Part shown: one piece after another, positions 48,362 to 58,343 of the stretch | Position numbering within the stretch: the stretch's first letter is position 1 | How the letters are laid out: the number at the start of each line of letters is the position of its first letter | Assembly (NCBI RefSeq): GCF_000176135.1 | Contig: NZ_ACZN01000013.1 | Span: forward strand, 310,001-374,000 | DNA: 64,000 bases | DNA from: Vibrio coralliilyticus ATCC BAA-450 | Lineage (GTDB): Bacteria; Pseudomonadota; Gammaproteobacteria; Enterobacterales; Vibrionaceae | Direction: 5' to 3' | Notes under the pieces: model-generated | Seen by the model: the letters and a program-made list of their open reading frames with translations, nothing else | What the model was told of the DNA's origin: nothing | Databases searched by the model: none | Position numbers and translations under genes: made by a program

Positions 48362-50356
48362 TTAAGCTAAAAGCTCTTTCGCTGTGTTCACAACGTTTTC
48401 AGTTGTGAAACCAAACATCTTGAATAGCTCACCTGCTGGTGCAGATTCACCGAAGGTGGTCATACCGATGATACGGCCGTCGAAACCAACGTACTTGTAC
48501 CAGAAGTCAGCAATACCTGCTTCTACCGCGATACGAGCTGTCACGTCAGATGGCAGAACCGCTTCACGGTAAGCTGCATCTTGCTTGTCGAATGCGTCCG
48601 TTGATGGCATTGAAACAACGCGTACTTGCTTGCCTTCAGCAGTCAGTTCAGCCGCTGCGTTCACTGCTAGCTCAACTTCAGAGCCTGTTGCGATAAGGAT
48701 TAGCTCTGGCTTGCCTGCGCAATCTTTCAGGATGTAACCACCCTTAGCAATGTTCGCCACTTGCTCAGCGTCACGCTCTTGCTGTGCAAGGTTTTGACGA
48801 GAGAAGATAAGTGAAGTTGGTGCATCTTTACGTTCGATAGCCAGTTTCCAAGCCACTGCTGATTCCACTTGGTCACATGGGCGCCATGTGCTCATGTTTG
48901 GCGTCAGGCGTAGAGAAGCCATTTGCTCAACCGGTTGGTGAGTTGGGCCGTCTTCGCCAAGGCCGATAGAGTCGTGCGTGTAAACCTGAATGTTCTGCAC
49001 TTTCATCAGAGCCGCCATACGCATAGCGTTACGCGCGTACTCCATGAACATTAGGAAAGTTGCACCGTATGGTACGAAACCACCGTGTAGTGCGATACCG
49101 TTCATGATAGCCGTCATACCGAACTCACGAACACCGTAGTGGATGTAGTTACCTGACGCATCTTCAGCTGAAATAGACTTAGAACCAGACCACATAGTTA
49201 GGTTAGAAGGGGCAAGGTCAGCAGAGCCACCTAGGAATTCAGGTAGCATTTGACCAAACGCTTCAAGTGCGTTTTGAGACGCTTTACGTGATGCGATGTT
49301 TGCAGGGTTTGCTTGAAGGTCAGCAATGATTTGTGTTGCTTTCTCTTCCCACTCAGCTGGCAATTCACCGTTTAGACGACGCTTAAGCTCTGCGGCTTCT
49401 GCAGGGTAAGCTGCAGCGTATGCGTCAAACTTCGCATTCCACGCTGCTTCTTTCGCTGCGCCTGCTTCTTTTGCATCCCACTCAGCGTAAACGTCAGCTG
49501 GGATTTCAAAAGGACCGTGTTCCCAACCTAGCGCTTTACGAGTTGCTGCAATTTCGTCAGCGCCTAGTGGAGCACCGTGACAGTCGTGTGAACCAGATTT
49601 ATTTGGAGAACCAAAACCGATGATGGTCTTAGTACAGATTAGCGTAGGACGTGAGTCCGCTTTCGCAGCGATAATCGCTGCATTGATCGCTTCTGGATCG
49701 TGACCGTCTACTGCTGGAATTACGTGCCAGCCGTACGCTTCGAAACGCTTAGGTGTATCGTCAGAGAACCAACCTTCCACTTCACCATCAATAGAAATAC
49801 CGTTGTCATCCCAGAAAGCGATTAGTTTACCAAGGCCTAGCGTACCTGCTAGAGAACAGGCTTCGTGAGAGATACCTTCCATCAGACAGCCGTCACCCAT
49901 GAATGCATAAGTGAAGTGGTCAACGATGTCGTGGCCTTCTTTGTTGAATTGTGCTGCTAGAGTTTTCTCAGCCAGCGCCATACCTACCGCGTTAGTGATA
50001 CCTTGACCTAGTGGGCCAGTCGTCGTTTCGATACCCGGTGCGTAACCGTACTCTGGGTGACCTGGTGTCTTAGAGTGCAGTTGACGGAAGTTTTTCAGGT
50101 CATCAATAGACAGCTCGTAACCCGCAAGGTGAAGCAGAGAGTAAATCAGCATTGAGCCGTGGCCATTTGATAGCACGAAACGGTCGCGGTCAGCCCATTC
50201 TGGGTTTGCTGGATTGTGGTTTAGGTGAGAGCGCCAAAGAACTTCAGCGATGTCAGCCATACCCATAGGTGCGCCTGGATGACCAGAGTTGGCTTGTTGT
50301 ACGCCGTCCATGCTAAGGGCACGGATAGCATTAGCTAGATGTTTGCGGGAAGACAT
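48362..50356 (-). CDS. tktA: transketolase
   Basis: Thiamine-diphosphate enzyme that moves two-carbon units in the pentose phosphate pathway. The 664-residue length is standard. It has [12 protein letters not shown] near the N-terminus, the ThDP motif [13 protein letters not shown] with the usual Asn-containing half around [11 protein letters not shown], and the C-terminal domain. Codon use is strongly biased. It supplies erythrose-4-phosphate for Epd, encoded next. Divergent metK lies 321 bases away, with two LacI/PurR-like motifs between. Confidence 0.98.
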   Translation of the reverse strand: MSSRKHLANAIRALSMDGVQQANSGHPGAPMGMADIAEVLWRSHLNHNPANPEWADRDRFVLSNGHGSMLIYSLLHLAGYELSIDDLKNFRQLHSKTPGHPEYGYAPGIETTTGPLGQGITNAVGMALAEKTLAAQFNKEGHDIVDHFTYAFMGDGCLMEGISHEACSLAGTLGLGKLIAFWDDNGISIDGEVEGWFSDDTPKRFEAYGWHVIPAVDGHDPEAINAAIIAAKADSRPTLICTKTIIGFGSPNKSGSHDCHGAPLGADEIAATRKALGWEHGPFEIPADVYAEWDAKEAGAAKEAAWNAKFDAYAAAYPAEAAELKRRLNGELPAEWEEKATQIIADLQANPANIASRKASQNALEAFGQMLPEFLGGSADLAPSNLTMWSGSKSISAEDASGNYIHYGVREFGMTAIMNGIALHGGFVPYGATFLMFMEYARNAMRMAALMKVQNIQVYTHDSIGLGEDGPTHQPVEQMASLRLTPNMSTWRPCDQVESAVAWKLAIERKDAPTSLIFSRQNLAQQERDAEQVANIAKGGYILKDCAGKPELILIATGSEVELAVNAAAELTAEGKQVRVVSMPSTDAFDKQDAAYREAVLPSDVTARIAVEAGIADFWYKYVGFDGRIIGMTTFGESAPAGELFKMFGFTTENVVNTAKELLA

Positions 50357-50428
50357 GTCTGCTCCTGAGTGCGTTAAGCGAAAACTAATTTTGATGGGCG
50401 ATTATTCTCTCAAAGGCGCCTAAGCTGT

Positions 50429-50440
50429 GCAAACGTTTTA
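50429..50440 (-). promoter_or_regulatory. LacI/PurR-like motif upstream of tktA
   Basis: GCAAACGTTTTA matches the first ten of twelve bases of the palindrome seen in front of fbaA. It lies 73-84 bases before the tktA start. Confidence 0.4.
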
Positions 50441-50514
50441 CAGTCTGAATACAGGGGATTCTCGCTTATTTTCTGCCATTTCTATCCAAGTTAGTAATAT
50501 TTAACTCTTTAGAA

Positions 50515-50526
50515 GCAAACGTTTGG
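50515..50526. promoter_or_regulatory. second LacI/PurR-like motif in the tktA-metK gap
   Basis: GCAAACGTTTGG is one base from the perfect palindrome. It is about 160 bases before tktA and 150 before metK, so its target gene is unclear. The rest of this 321-base gap holds the two promoters and the MetJ site. Confidence 0.4.
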
Positions 50527-50578
50527 ATATGTATTAAATTAAAAAAGAGCTTGTAATTCGAGCTATGAAAATTAGAAT

Positions 50579-50594
50579 AGACGTCTAGATGTAG
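50579..50594 (+). promoter_or_regulatory. tandem Met boxes (MetJ operator) upstream of metK
   Basis: AGACGTCT (perfect MetJ consensus) is followed directly by AGATGTAG (five of eight). Two adjacent 8-base Met boxes are the minimum MetJ operator. They lie 84-99 bases before metK, a known MetJ target in E. coli. Confidence 0.75.
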
Positions 50595-50677
50595 AAACAC
50601 CTACAGATATCAGTATTATTTCTTAGTGTTCCGCCGTTAATAATGGAGCACTTCCTTGAATTAAAAGTGGAGCTCTC

Positions 50678-51832
50678 ATGGCTAAACACCTGTTTACTTC
50701 TGAGTCGGTATCAGAAGGTCATCCAGATAAAATCGCAGACCAAATTTCTGATGCAGTTCTAGACGCAATCATCGAGCAAGATCCAAAAGCGCGTGTTGCG
50801 TGTGAAACGTACGTAAAAACTGGCATGGTGATGGTTGGTGGTGAAATCACTACATCAGCATGGGTAGATATCGAAGAGTTAACTCGCCAAACCGTTCGTG
50901 ATATCGGTTACGTTCACTCTGACATGGGTTTTGATGCCGATTCTTGTGCGGTACTGAACACCATTGGTAAACAGTCTCCAGATATCAACCAAGGCGTTGA
51001 TAAAGCGGATCCAAAAGAGCAAGGTGCTGGTGACCAAGGCATCATGTTCGGCTACGCGACTAACGAGACAGACGTACTAATGCCAGCTCCAATTACGTAT
51101 TCTCACCTACTTGTTCAAAAACAAGCAGAAGTACGTAAAAACGGCACACTACCTTGGCTACGTCCTGATGCAAAATCACAGGTAACGTTCCAGTACGACC
51201 AAGGAAAAATCGTTGGTATCGACGCTGTCGTTCTTTCGACTCAGCATTGTGACTCAATCTCTACGCCAGACCTACGCGAAGCGGTTATGGAAGAGATCAT
51301 CAAGCCAGTTCTACCATCAGAGTGGCTAAACAAAGACACTAACTTCTTCATCAACCCAACTGGCCGTTTTGTTATCGGTGGCCCAATGGGTGACTGTGGT
51401 CTGACAGGTCGTAAGATCATCGTTGATACATACGGTGGTGCTGCTCGTCACGGTGGTGGTGCATTCTCAGGTAAAGATCCTTCAAAAGTTGACCGCTCTG
51501 CTGCTTACGCTGCACGTTACGTTGCGAAAAACATCGTTGCGGCTGGCCTTGCTGACCGTTGTGAGATTCAGCTTTCTTACGCAATCGGTGTTGCAGATCC
51601 AACATCTATCATGGTGGAAACATTTGGTACTGAAAAAGTATCTCAAGACATCATTGTTGAAGCGGTACGCCAACACTTCGATCTACGTCCATACGGCCTA
51701 CAAGAAATGTTGAACCTACTTCAGCCAATCTACAAGAAAACAGCAGCATACGGCCACTTCGGTCGTGAAGAATTCCCATGGGAAGCGACTGATAAAGCTG
51801 CACTTCTGCGCGACTTCGCTGGTCTTAAGTAA
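50678..51832 (+). CDS. metK: S-adenosylmethionine synthetase
   Basis: Makes S-adenosylmethionine from methionine and ATP. The 384-residue length is that of E. coli MetK. Motifs are [18 protein letters not shown] (about 12-29), [12 protein letters not shown] and [19 protein letters not shown]. It has strong codon bias. The MetJ operator upstream suggests feedback by the product. A strong terminator follows. It is divergent from tktA. Confidence 0.98.
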   Translation: MAKHLFTSESVSEGHPDKIADQISDAVLDAIIEQDPKARVACETYVKTGMVMVGGEITTSAWVDIEELTRQTVRDIGYVHSDMGFDADSCAVLNTIGKQSPDINQGVDKADPKEQGAGDQGIMFGYATNETDVLMPAPITYSHLLVQKQAEVRKNGTLPWLRPDAKSQVTFQYDQGKIVGIDAVVLSTQHCDSISTPDLREAVMEEIIKPVLPSEWLNKDTNFFINPTGRFVIGGPMGDCGLTGRKIIVDTYGGAARHGGGAFSGKDPSKVDRSAAYAARYVAKNIVAAGLADRCEIQLSYAIGVADPTSIMVETFGTEKVSQDIIVEAVRQHFDLRPYGLQEMLNLLQPIYKKTAAYGHFGREEFPWEATDKAALLRDFAGLK

Positions 51833-51860
51833 TTTAAATTACCGCACTAATTTGCTATTC

Positions 51861-51895
51861 AAGGGCTTCTGGGTAACCAGAAGCCCTTTGTTTTT
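51861..51895 (+). terminator. terminator of metK
   Basis: AAGGGCTTCTGG and CCAGAAGCCCTT form a perfect 12-pair stem around GTAA, followed by TGTTTTT. Confidence 0.92.
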
Positions 51896-52023
51896 GTGCG
51901 CAAAAATCAAACAACAAATTTGTATTTTTTTGTCATGGGGTCAATAGTTAACAATATGTTAAAAGGATAATTCTTCGCCAAAAATTGCTTTTTAACAGAC
52001 CAAGTCAGATGCGCAGCTTATTA

Positions 52024-52095
52024 GGGCAGTCGCAAAGCCGGGCATCGAGTTCCAAGACGCCACCCATGAATCTATGGGTGACTTATTACAGAGTC
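52024..52095 (+). promoter_or_regulatory. structured leader of the DUF2189 gene
   Basis: Four hairpins follow each other just ahead of the AGGAGG site: GGC/GCC with an AGTCGCAAA loop (52025-52039), GGCATC/GACGCC with one mismatch (52041-52061), CACCCAT/ATGGGTG perfect (52061-52080), and GACT/AGTC (52080-52095). The GCAAAGCC string recalls the cyclic di-GMP-I riboswitch core, but the GNRA stem and the second domain are missing. The hairpins are visible; a sensing role is conjecture. Confidence 0.45.
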
Positions 52096-52110
52096 GATCA
52101 AGGAGGATGT

Positions 52111-52905
52111 ATGCCTCGTACGGTGAATCCACAAGACTTCAACGACAAACGAAAGGAAGTCCCAGATAACGAATACGCACGTACTATACCGTGCAATCAT
52201 GTCAGCTTATCCGCGCCGTTTCATTGGCTGTCACTCGGCTTGCACGACTTTGTGCGTATGCCGTTGATCAGTGCCTTTTACGGTTTGTGTTTCATGGCGG
52301 CAGCTATTGGTATTGTGCTGCTAGTTCAATGGCAAGGCACACACTTAGTCGTCATGCCAAGTTTAGTCGTCTATATGCTAATTGGTCCCTTCTTAGCGCT
52401 AGGGCTTTATGATGCCAGTTGGGAGCGGGAAAAGGGCCATCACGCCAGCTTACTTCACTCAATGAAAGCCATTGGGCGTAACTCTTCATCACAATGGGCG
52501 TTTGCTGTCATGCTCGCCGTGTGTATGATTTTCTGGATGCGTATCGCTGCGTTACTTCATGCGTTATACCCTTCGGTTCAGGGCGCCCCAATAACAGATT
52601 TCCTTCCATTCCTTGTTATCGGCTCTTTGGTCGGCATGGTACTGGCTGCAATTGTGTTTAGTATTTCTGCTTTCTCCATCCCACTTATGATGGAGCGACG
52701 CGTTGATATGATGACCGCTGTGTTTACCAGCTTTAACGCCGTCAAATCAAATATTCCAGCGATGATAGTATGGGCAGCCGTGATCTGTGGCGGTATCTTA
52801 ATTGGCTTTGCGACTTACGGAATCGGCATGTTGTTTACTATGCCAATTCTTGGCTACGGTACTTGGCACGCTTATCATGAAACCATCAAGAAAAAGCACC
52901 ATTAG
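52111..52905 (+). CDS. DUF2189 integral membrane protein
   Basis: A 264-residue protein with about six hydrophobic helices starting near residue 55 and the DUF2189 features: GLHDFVRMPLISAFYG, then MLIGPFLALGLYDASWEREKG and FGIGMLF-like glycine-rich ends. The ATG at 52111 lies 4 bases after a perfect AGGAGG. The frame stays open for 42 codons upstream, but that stretch is the structured leader and is rejected as coding. The function is unknown; elsewhere the family is sometimes near cytochrome oxidase genes. It is a single gene between two terminators. Confidence 0.85.
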   Translation: MPRTVNPQDFNDKRKEVPDNEYARTIPCNHVSLSAPFHWLSLGLHDFVRMPLISAFYGLCFMAAAIGIVLLVQWQGTHLVVMPSLVVYMLIGPFLALGLYDASWEREKGHHASLLHSMKAIGRNSSSQWAFAVMLAVCMIFWMRIAALLHALYPSVQGAPITDFLPFLVIGSLVGMVLAAIVFSISAFSIPLMMERRVDMMTAVFTSFNAVKSNIPAMIVWAAVICGGILIGFATYGIGMLFTMPILGYGTWHAYHETIKKKHH

Positions 52906-52930
52906 CACCAACGTCTAATCCGGTATATGA

Positions 52931-52960
52931 TTCGCCCCTTGTCTAAGGGGCGAATTTTTT
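52931..52960 (+). terminator. terminator after the DUF2189 gene, abutting sprT
   Basis: TTCGCCCCTT and AAGGGGCGAA form a perfect 10-pair stem around GTCT, followed by six T residues. The U tract ends at 52960, directly against the sprT GGAG. Confidence 0.93.
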
Positions 52961-52964
52961 GGAG

Positions 52965-53468
52965 ATGAATTTGGATACAGAGCTTAGCTATCGCGCACAA
53001 CAAGTGGTCGCTCGCTATATCGTAACGGCTCAACATGCTTTTCAGCGCTCATTTTCTTTCCCTTCTATCAGCTACAAACTGAGAGGTAAAGCGGCGGGCA
53101 AAGCCTACCTCCAACTCAATGAGATTCGCCTCAATCCCGTTTTATTTACCGAAAATCAGCAAGCGTTTTTCGATGAAGTCATCCCGCATGAAATCGCACA
53201 TTTGATCACTTATCAGGTCTATGGTCGAGTCAGACCTCACGGTAAAGAATGGCAATCGATCATGGAAAGCGTATTTGGCGTCCCTGCTCGTACTACGCAC
53301 AGTTTTGAAATTACTTCCGTACAAGGGAAAACCTTCGAGTACCGCTGTGGGTGCCAGCTCTACCCACTGACTATCAGACGTCACAATAAAGTCCTGCGTC
53401 ATCAAAGCAGCTACCGATGCCAGAGCTGTCAGCAAACCCTTGTGTTTACGGGTAAGCAGCTCTCATAA
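52965..53468 (+). CDS. sprT: SprT-family zinc metalloprotease-like protein
   Basis: A 167-residue protein with the zinc motif PHEIAHL (HExxH) and a conserved H in [10 protein letters not shown]-terminal zinc ribbon has CGCQ and CQSCQ. The family resembles the protease domain of eukaryotic Spartan, which removes DNA-protein crosslinks; the bacterial role is unproven. Start choice is open: the ATG at 52965 has GGAG with no spacer, whereas the TTG at 52971 has GGAG six bases away and is the better-spaced start. A terminator lies immediately upstream. Confidence 0.88.
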   Translation: MNLDTELSYRAQQVVARYIVTAQHAFQRSFSFPSISYKLRGKAAGKAYLQLNEIRLNPVLFTENQQAFFDEVIPHEIAHLITYQVYGRVRPHGKEWQSIMESVFGVPARTTHSFEITSVQGKTFEYRCGCQLYPLTIRRHNKVLRHQSSYRCQSCQQTLVFTGKQLS

Positions 53469-53547
53469 CTCAGTGAGCCATTAATAAGTTTCACTGACAA
53501 ATGCATGCTAGACTGCGATAAGTCATACTTTTCTAATACTTATCGAC

Positions 53548-54252
53548 ATGAAACTTCGTGCATTTTTTGTTTACTTCACTGTACTTATTAGTTCATTTCA
53601 GGTGCTCTCTGCGCCTCCCTCTTCATTTTCGAAAGCCAAGAAAGAAGCACTAAAGATATATTCCGATCACCCCACCAGCTTTTACTGTGGATGTGATATC
53701 ACCTGGCAGGGAAAGAAAGGTATTCCCGATTTAAAGTCATGTGGTTACGCCGTGAGAAAACAGCAAAAACGTGCTTCAAGAATCGAATGGGAGCATGTTG
53801 TTCCCGCTTGGCAGTTTGGCCACCAACGACAATGTTGGCAGTCTGGAGGACGAAAAAACTGCACCAAAAATGACACCGTATTTCGTTCAATGGAAGCCGA
53901 TCTACATAACCTCACCCCCGCTATCGGTGAAGTAAACGGCGATCGCTCGAATTACAACTTCAGCCAGTGGAATGGGATGGATGGCGTGACGTATGGCCAA
54001 TGCGAAATGCAGGTCAACTTTAAGCAACGGAGAGTCATGCCACCAGACCGCGCCAGAGGTTCCATTGCCCGAACCTATCTGTACATGAGTCAGGAATATG
54101 GATTCAAGCTATCGAAGCAACAAAGCCAACTCATGACAGCTTGGAATAAACTCTATCCTGTCGACACATGGGAATGTGAACGTGAGCGTCGAATCTTCAA
54201 GATTCAGTGCAATCATAACCCTTTCGTTTTCAAGGCATGTCAGGCTCTGTAA
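53548..54252 (+). CDS. endA: extracellular/periplasmic endonuclease I (Dns/EndA type)
   Basis: Secreted nonspecific DNase. The 234 residues begin with a signal peptide (cleavage near LSA/PP, residue 22). The endonuclease I core follows: [12 protein letters not shown] with the catalytic histidine, and [23 protein letters not shown] with the metal site. Eight or so cysteines form the disulfide pattern of the Vibrio Dns enzymes. In V. cholerae the homologue breaks down DNA and limits natural transformation. It lies alone between sprT and rsmE. Confidence 0.95.
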   Translation: MKLRAFFVYFTVLISSFQVLSAPPSSFSKAKKEALKIYSDHPTSFYCGCDITWQGKKGIPDLKSCGYAVRKQQKRASRIEWEHVVPAWQFGHQRQCWQSGGRKNCTKNDTVFRSMEADLHNLTPAIGEVNGDRSNYNFSQWNGMDGVTYGQCEMQVNFKQRRVMPPDRARGSIARTYLYMSQEYGFKLSKQQSQLMTAWNKLYPVDTWECERERRIFKIQCNHNPFVFKACQAL

Positions 54253-54360
54253 TTGCCCCTTATGAATTGTAGCGATATGTACAGCCTGCCCCTTGTTTTT
54301 TAGGCATAAAGCATCCATGTTAGGAGTTCATTCTCAATTATCTGGCCGGATACAAAGCTG

Positions 54361-55092
54361 ATGCGAATTCCTCGAATTTATCACCCTGAACCTATAACCC
54401 AACTTGGCAGTTTAGCGCTTAGCGAAGATGCAGCCGGCCATGTAGGAAGAGTCTTGCGGATGAAGGTTGGACAAGAAGTGTTGCTTTTTGATGGCTATGG
54501 GGCCGAGTTTCCAGCCGTAATTGAAGAAGTCAGCAAAAAGTCCGTCACGGTGAATATCACTGAACGTGTTGAACGCAGCAGCGAGTCACCACTGGACCTG
54601 CATTTAGGTCAGGTCATTTCTCGCGGGGAAAAGATGGAGTTCACCATTCAGAAGTCCGTAGAGCTGGGCGTTAATACCATTACCCCACTGATTTCTGAGC
54701 GTTGTGGCGTCAAGCTAGATCAAAAACGTTTTGAGAAAAAGCTCGCCCAATGGCAGAAAGTTGCCATCAGCGCTTGCGAGCAAAGTGGACGCAATATCGT
54801 TCCGCAGATTCGCCCTATCATGCAGTTAGATGAGTGGTGTGCAGAAGATTATGATGGCCTTAAACTCAACCTTCACCCCAGAGCAAAATACTCAATCAAT
54901 ACGCTGCCAGCTCCGGTCGAGAAAGTTCGCCTGTTGATCGGCCCCGAAGGTGGCTTGTCCGCAGAAGAGATCGAGAAAACCCGAGAATATCAATTTGAAG
55001 AGACTCTGCTAGGCCCACGCGTATTACGCACAGAGACAGCAGCTCTTACCGCAATTACTGCCCTTCAAGTTCGCTTTGGCGACCTTGGTTAA
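54361..55092 (+). CDS. rsmE: 16S rRNA m3U1498 methyltransferase RsmE
   Basis: Methylates N3 of U1498 in 16S rRNA. The 243-residue SPOUT-fold enzyme opens [12 protein letters not shown]. It has the N-terminal PUA-like part, [18 protein letters not shown], and the C-terminal SAM knot ([14 protein letters not shown] and [15 protein letters not shown]). It is first of rsmE-gshB-algH-ruvX; gshB starts 13 bases after its stop, the same order as in E. coli. Confidence 0.96.
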   Translation: MRIPRIYHPEPITQLGSLALSEDAAGHVGRVLRMKVGQEVLLFDGYGAEFPAVIEEVSKKSVTVNITERVERSSESPLDLHLGQVISRGEKMEFTIQKSVELGVNTITPLISERCGVKLDQKRFEKKLAQWQKVAISACEQSGRNIVPQIRPIMQLDEWCAEDYDGLKLNLHPRAKYSINTLPAPVEKVRLLIGPEGGLSAEEIEKTREYQFEETLLGPRVLRTETAALTAITALQVRFGDLG

Positions 55093-55105
55093 ACGGAGAA
55101 AAACC

Positions 55106-56056
55106 ATGATCAAATTAGGTATCGTGATGGACCCTATCGAGTCCATCAACATCAAGAAAGACTCTAGCTTTGCCATGATGCTTGAAGCGCAGCGCCGCGG
55201 CTACGAAATCCACTACATGGAAATGCATGATCTGCACTTAGACCAAGGTGTCGCTGTTGCAGACACCAAAGTGGTGGAACTCAAAGAAGATCCAACAGGC
55301 TGGTTCCAGTTTAAGTCAGAGCAAACTATTGAGCTGTCAGAGCTTGATGCGGTATTGATGCGTAAAGATCCTCCGTTCGATACTGAGTATATCTACGCGA
55401 CCTACATTCTTGAACGAGCAGAAGAGAAAGGCACGTTAATCGTCAACAAACCTCAGAGCCTGCGTGACTGTAACGAAAAGCTGTTCACAGCCTGGTTCCC
55501 AGAACTCACCCCAACCACAATCGTGACCCGCAAAGCAGAGAAGATTAAACAATTCCGCGAACAGCACGGAGATGTGATCTTAAAACCGCTAGATGGCATG
55601 GGTGGTGCATCTATTTTCCGAGTCAAAGACAACGATCCAAATGTTTCTGTGATTATCGAAACCCTGACTAACCACGGCCAAAACTATGCGATGGCACAAA
55701 CATTCGTTCCTGACATCAGCAACGGCGACAAGCGAATTCTGGTCGTGGACGGCGAAGCGATGCCTTACTGCCTGGCACGTATTCCGGCAAAAGGTGAAAC
55801 TCGCGGCAACCTTGCGGCAGGTGGTACAGGTGAAGCCCGACCACTGAGCGAAACAGATAAACAGATCGCAGCGGCTGTAGCGCCTACACTTAAGGAAAAA
55901 GGTTTGATCTTTGTAGGCTTAGACGTCATTGGTGACAAGTTAACTGAGATAAATGTAACCAGCCCAACCTGTATTCGCGAAATCGAGGCTGCATTTGATA
56001 TCTCAATTACGGGTAAATTGATGGATGCGATAGAGCGTCGACTCAACAAGCAGTAA
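55106..56056 (+). CDS. gshB: glutathione synthetase
   Basis: Adds glycine to gamma-glutamylcysteine with ATP. The ATG at 55106, behind CGGAGAAA, gives [19 protein letters not shown] and 316 residues. The ATP-grasp core shows [17 protein letters not shown] and the glycine-rich loop [11 protein letters not shown]. The C-terminal metal site includes [16 protein letters not shown]. An upstream in-frame start overlapping rsmE is rejected. Confidence 0.97.
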   Translation: MIKLGIVMDPIESINIKKDSSFAMMLEAQRRGYEIHYMEMHDLHLDQGVAVADTKVVELKEDPTGWFQFKSEQTIELSELDAVLMRKDPPFDTEYIYATYILERAEEKGTLIVNKPQSLRDCNEKLFTAWFPELTPTTIVTRKAEKIKQFREQHGDVILKPLDGMGGASIFRVKDNDPNVSVIIETLTNHGQNYAMAQTFVPDISNGDKRILVVDGEAMPYCLARIPAKGETRGNLAAGGTGEARPLSETDKQIAAAVAPTLKEKGLIFVGLDVIGDKLTEINVTSPTCIREIEAAFDISITGKLMDAIERRLNKQ

Positions 56057-56112
56057 TTTACTCACATGATCATTGGGCGATAACTTGTCGCCCACTTTAC
56101 GCTGGAGTAACT

Positions 56113-56676
56113 ATGAATTTAACCAACCACTTTTTAGTTGCGATGCCGGGGATGAAAGATCCCTACTTCCAACGCAGCGTTATCTACGTATGTGAACACA
56201 ATGATGATGGCGCGATGGGTTTAATGATTAATGCTCCAATCGACATCACAGTAGGTAAAATGCTCAAGCAGGTCGACGTTGAAGCGACTCAACCTCAACT
56301 CAAAGTCGGTAGCCTTGAGAAACCGGTACTCAATGGCGGCCCGGTTTCAGGAGATCGAGGATTTATTCTTCACCAGCCGAAAGATCATTATGAATCCAGC
56401 ATTCAGATGACTGACTGTATCTCCGTTACGACGTCAAAGGACATACTCGCGGTTCTCGGTACAGAAGCCGAACCACCGGAGTACATTGTTGCATTAGGTT
56501 ATTCTGGTTGGGAAGCGGGCCAATTAGAGATTGAGCTTTCTGAAAACTCTTGGCTAACGATTGAAGCCGACCCTGATGTCATGTTTAACACACCGATCAA
56601 TGAACGTTGGCAAAAAGCCGTGCAGATGCTTGGCATCAACGCGTCTCAACTGTCCAGTGATATTGGTCATGCATAA
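56113..56676 (+). CDS. algH: UPF0301 protein AlgH/YqgE
   Basis: A 187-residue protein of unknown biochemistry, named for an effect on alginate in Pseudomonas. It has the family core [35 protein letters not shown] and [12 protein letters not shown]. It lies between gshB and ruvX (17 bases to the latter), as in nearly all gammaproteobacteria, which hints at a shared housekeeping role. Confidence 0.94.
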   Translation: MNLTNHFLVAMPGMKDPYFQRSVIYVCEHNDDGAMGLMINAPIDITVGKMLKQVDVEATQPQLKVGSLEKPVLNGGPVSGDRGFILHQPKDHYESSIQMTDCISVTTSKDILAVLGTEAEPPEYIVALGYSGWEAGQLEIELSENSWLTIEADPDVMFNTPINERWQKAVQMLGINASQLSSDIGHA

Positions 56677-56693
56677 CCTCCCCATTAAAATTT

Positions 56694-57116
56694 ATGTCTA
56701 GAACAATTATGGCTTTTGACTTCGGCACTAAAAGTATTGGCAGTGCCATTGGTCAGGAGATTACAGGCACGGCATCACCGCTGAAAGCCTTTAAAGCCAA
56801 CGATGGCATTCCCAACTGGGACGATATTGAAAAGCAGATCAAAGAATGGCAACCAAACCTACTGGTTGTCGGCCTGCCAACGGACCTTCACGGCAAAGAT
56901 TTGGAAACGATTACTCCTAGAGCGAAAAAGTTTGCTAATCGTCTTCACGGCCGTTTCGGCCTTCCTGTCGAACTGCACGATGAGCGCTTATCCACTACAG
57001 AAGCTCGCTCAGAGCTGTTCAGTATGGGCGGCTACAAGGCGCTCAGCAAAGGGAATGTCGACTGCCAATCAGCGGTCGTTATCCTTGAAAGCTGGTTTGA
57101 AGCTCAATACGGCTAA
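56694..57116 (+). CDS. ruvX: Holliday junction resolvase-like/pre-16S rRNA nuclease RuvX (YqgF)
   Basis: RNase H-fold nuclease that takes part in 5' end maturation of 16S rRNA in E. coli. The 140 residues have the catalytic aspartate in [15 protein letters not shown] (about 6-20), [20 protein letters not shown], and the final acidic site in [10 protein letters not shown]. It is last of the rsmE-gshB-algH-ruvX group and is convergent with pilU. Confidence 0.95.
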   Translation: MSRTIMAFDFGTKSIGSAIGQEITGTASPLKAFKANDGIPNWDDIEKQIKEWQPNLLVVGLPTDLHGKDLETITPRAKKFANRLHGRFGLPVELHDERLSTTEARSELFSMGGYKALSKGNVDCQSAVVILESWFEAQYG

Positions 57117-57129
57117 GCGAAAAAACAGA

Positions 57130-57156
57130 AAGGGTTGGCACATTGCGCCAACCCCT
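57130..57156. terminator. terminator between ruvX and pilU
   Basis: AAGGGTTGGC pairs with GCCAACCCCTT around seven bases. The T-rich side on minus (TTTCTGTTTTTT) makes it a good end for pilU, and it may also stop ruvX. Confidence 0.78.
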
Positions 57157-57225
57157 TATATTTCAGTGCCACAAATAGACCACGATAGAAAATATTCACA
57201 CGCCCCAAACGGCGAAGAGCAATCT

Positions 57226-58332
57226 CTAATCCATATCAATCTTCACATCTGCCAGCGCACCACCACCGAAGCTTTCACCTCGTTGAGTTTTAAGCATGAT
57301 ACGCAGATCATTGGCTGAATCTGCACTGTGCAGCGCATCTTCTTCAGTAATTTTGTCATTCACCACCAGTTGGTAAAGCGCCTGATCAAACGTCTGCATA
57401 CCAATTTCCTGGGATTTCGCCATGGTTGATTTGAGTTCATGCAGATCACCGCGTCGAATGAGATCCGATACACGTGGACTGTTAAGTAGAATTTCAAATA
57501 CGCCATGACGACCTTGGCCGTCTTTATCTCGGATCAACTGCTGGCCGATAACACCTTTGAGGTTCATGGAGAGATCAAACAGGAACTGCTCTTTTTGCTC
57601 TTTCGGTACAAGGTGTAGGATCCTTTCCAAAGCTTGGTTAGCATTATTGGCGTGCAACGTCGCCATACACAGATGCCCCGTTTCGGCGAATGTCATCGCG
57701 TACTCCATGGTCTCTCGCGAGCGGATCTCACCGATCAAAATCATATCAGGAGCCTGACGCAAAGAGTTCTTCAGTGCAACTTCATAACTTTCTGTGTCTA
57801 AGCCAACCTCACGTTGCGTGACGATGCATTTCTGATGTTCGTGGACAAATTCAATCGGATCTTCGACTGTCAGAATATGACCGCTACGCTCAGTATTTCG
57901 ATAGCCGGTCATCGCCGCCATAGTGGTCGACTTACCGGAACCTGTGGCACCCACCACTAGCACCAAGCCGCGCTTGGCGATGGAAAGATCTTTCAGAGTT
58001 TCAGGCAGTTTTAAGTCATCAAATGTGGGTATGGTGGTTTCGATTCGACGAATCACCGCACCGGGTAATTCTCGCTGATAGAAAGCAGAAACACGAAAAC
58101 GACCAAAATCCCGCATTACGGCAAAGTTCGCTTCTCGACTGTGGCTATAGTCATTCTGGCGCTCTTCATCCATGGTGCTGTGGAGTAGCGTCAGCACTTC
58201 GGCTTCCGATAAGTTCTCTCCATGCGGCTTCAACTCACCATCAACACGATAAAGTATCGGCGCACCAACAGTGATGTATAAGTCTGACGCTTTCTCAGCC
58301 AGCATGCCTTGCAGATAAGGATTGATATCCAT
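57226..58332 (-). CDS. pilU: type IV pilus retraction accessory ATPase PilU
   Basis: PilT-dependent ATPase that adds force to type IV pilus retraction. Two adjacent ATG codons exist; the second (58332) has the better spacing from AGAGAGG and gives 368 residues. Walker A is GATGSGKST, the Asp box is TVEDPIEFVHEHQ, Walker B is DMILIGEIRS, and the His box is MATLHANN. It lacks PilT's AIRNLIRE helix, having SPRVSDLIRRGD instead. It follows pilT after 11 bases. Confidence 0.95.
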   Translation of the reverse strand: MDINPYLQGMLAEKASDLYITVGAPILYRVDGELKPHGENLSEAEVLTLLHSTMDEERQNDYSHSREANFAVMRDFGRFRVSAFYQRELPGAVIRRIETTIPTFDDLKLPETLKDLSIAKRGLVLVVGATGSGKSTTMAAMTGYRNTERSGHILTVEDPIEFVHEHQKCIVTQREVGLDTESYEVALKNSLRQAPDMILIGEIRSRETMEYAMTFAETGHLCMATLHANNANQALERILHLVPKEQKEQFLFDLSMNLKGVIGQQLIRDKDGQGRHGVFEILLNSPRVSDLIRRGDLHELKSTMAKSQEIGMQTFDQALYQLVVNDKITEEDALHSADSANDLRIMLKTQRGESFGGGALADVKIDMD

Positions 58333-58343
58333 CATGACCTCTC

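Noticed and set aside
50527..50677. S-adenosylmethionine riboswitch ahead of metK
   Set aside because: No SAM riboswitch core was found; the MetJ boxes at 50579-50594 explain regulation.
52021..52095. Cyclic di-GMP-I (GEMM) riboswitch upstream of the DUF2189 gene
   Set aside because: Only the GCAAAGCC string and a short closing stem agree. The GNRA tetraloop hairpin, its receptor and the second conserved arm are absent, so it is listed as a structured leader only.
51985..52110. 42-codon N-terminal extension of the DUF2189 protein
   Set aside because: A perfect AGGAGG precedes the ATG at 52111, and the extension coincides with consecutive hairpins.
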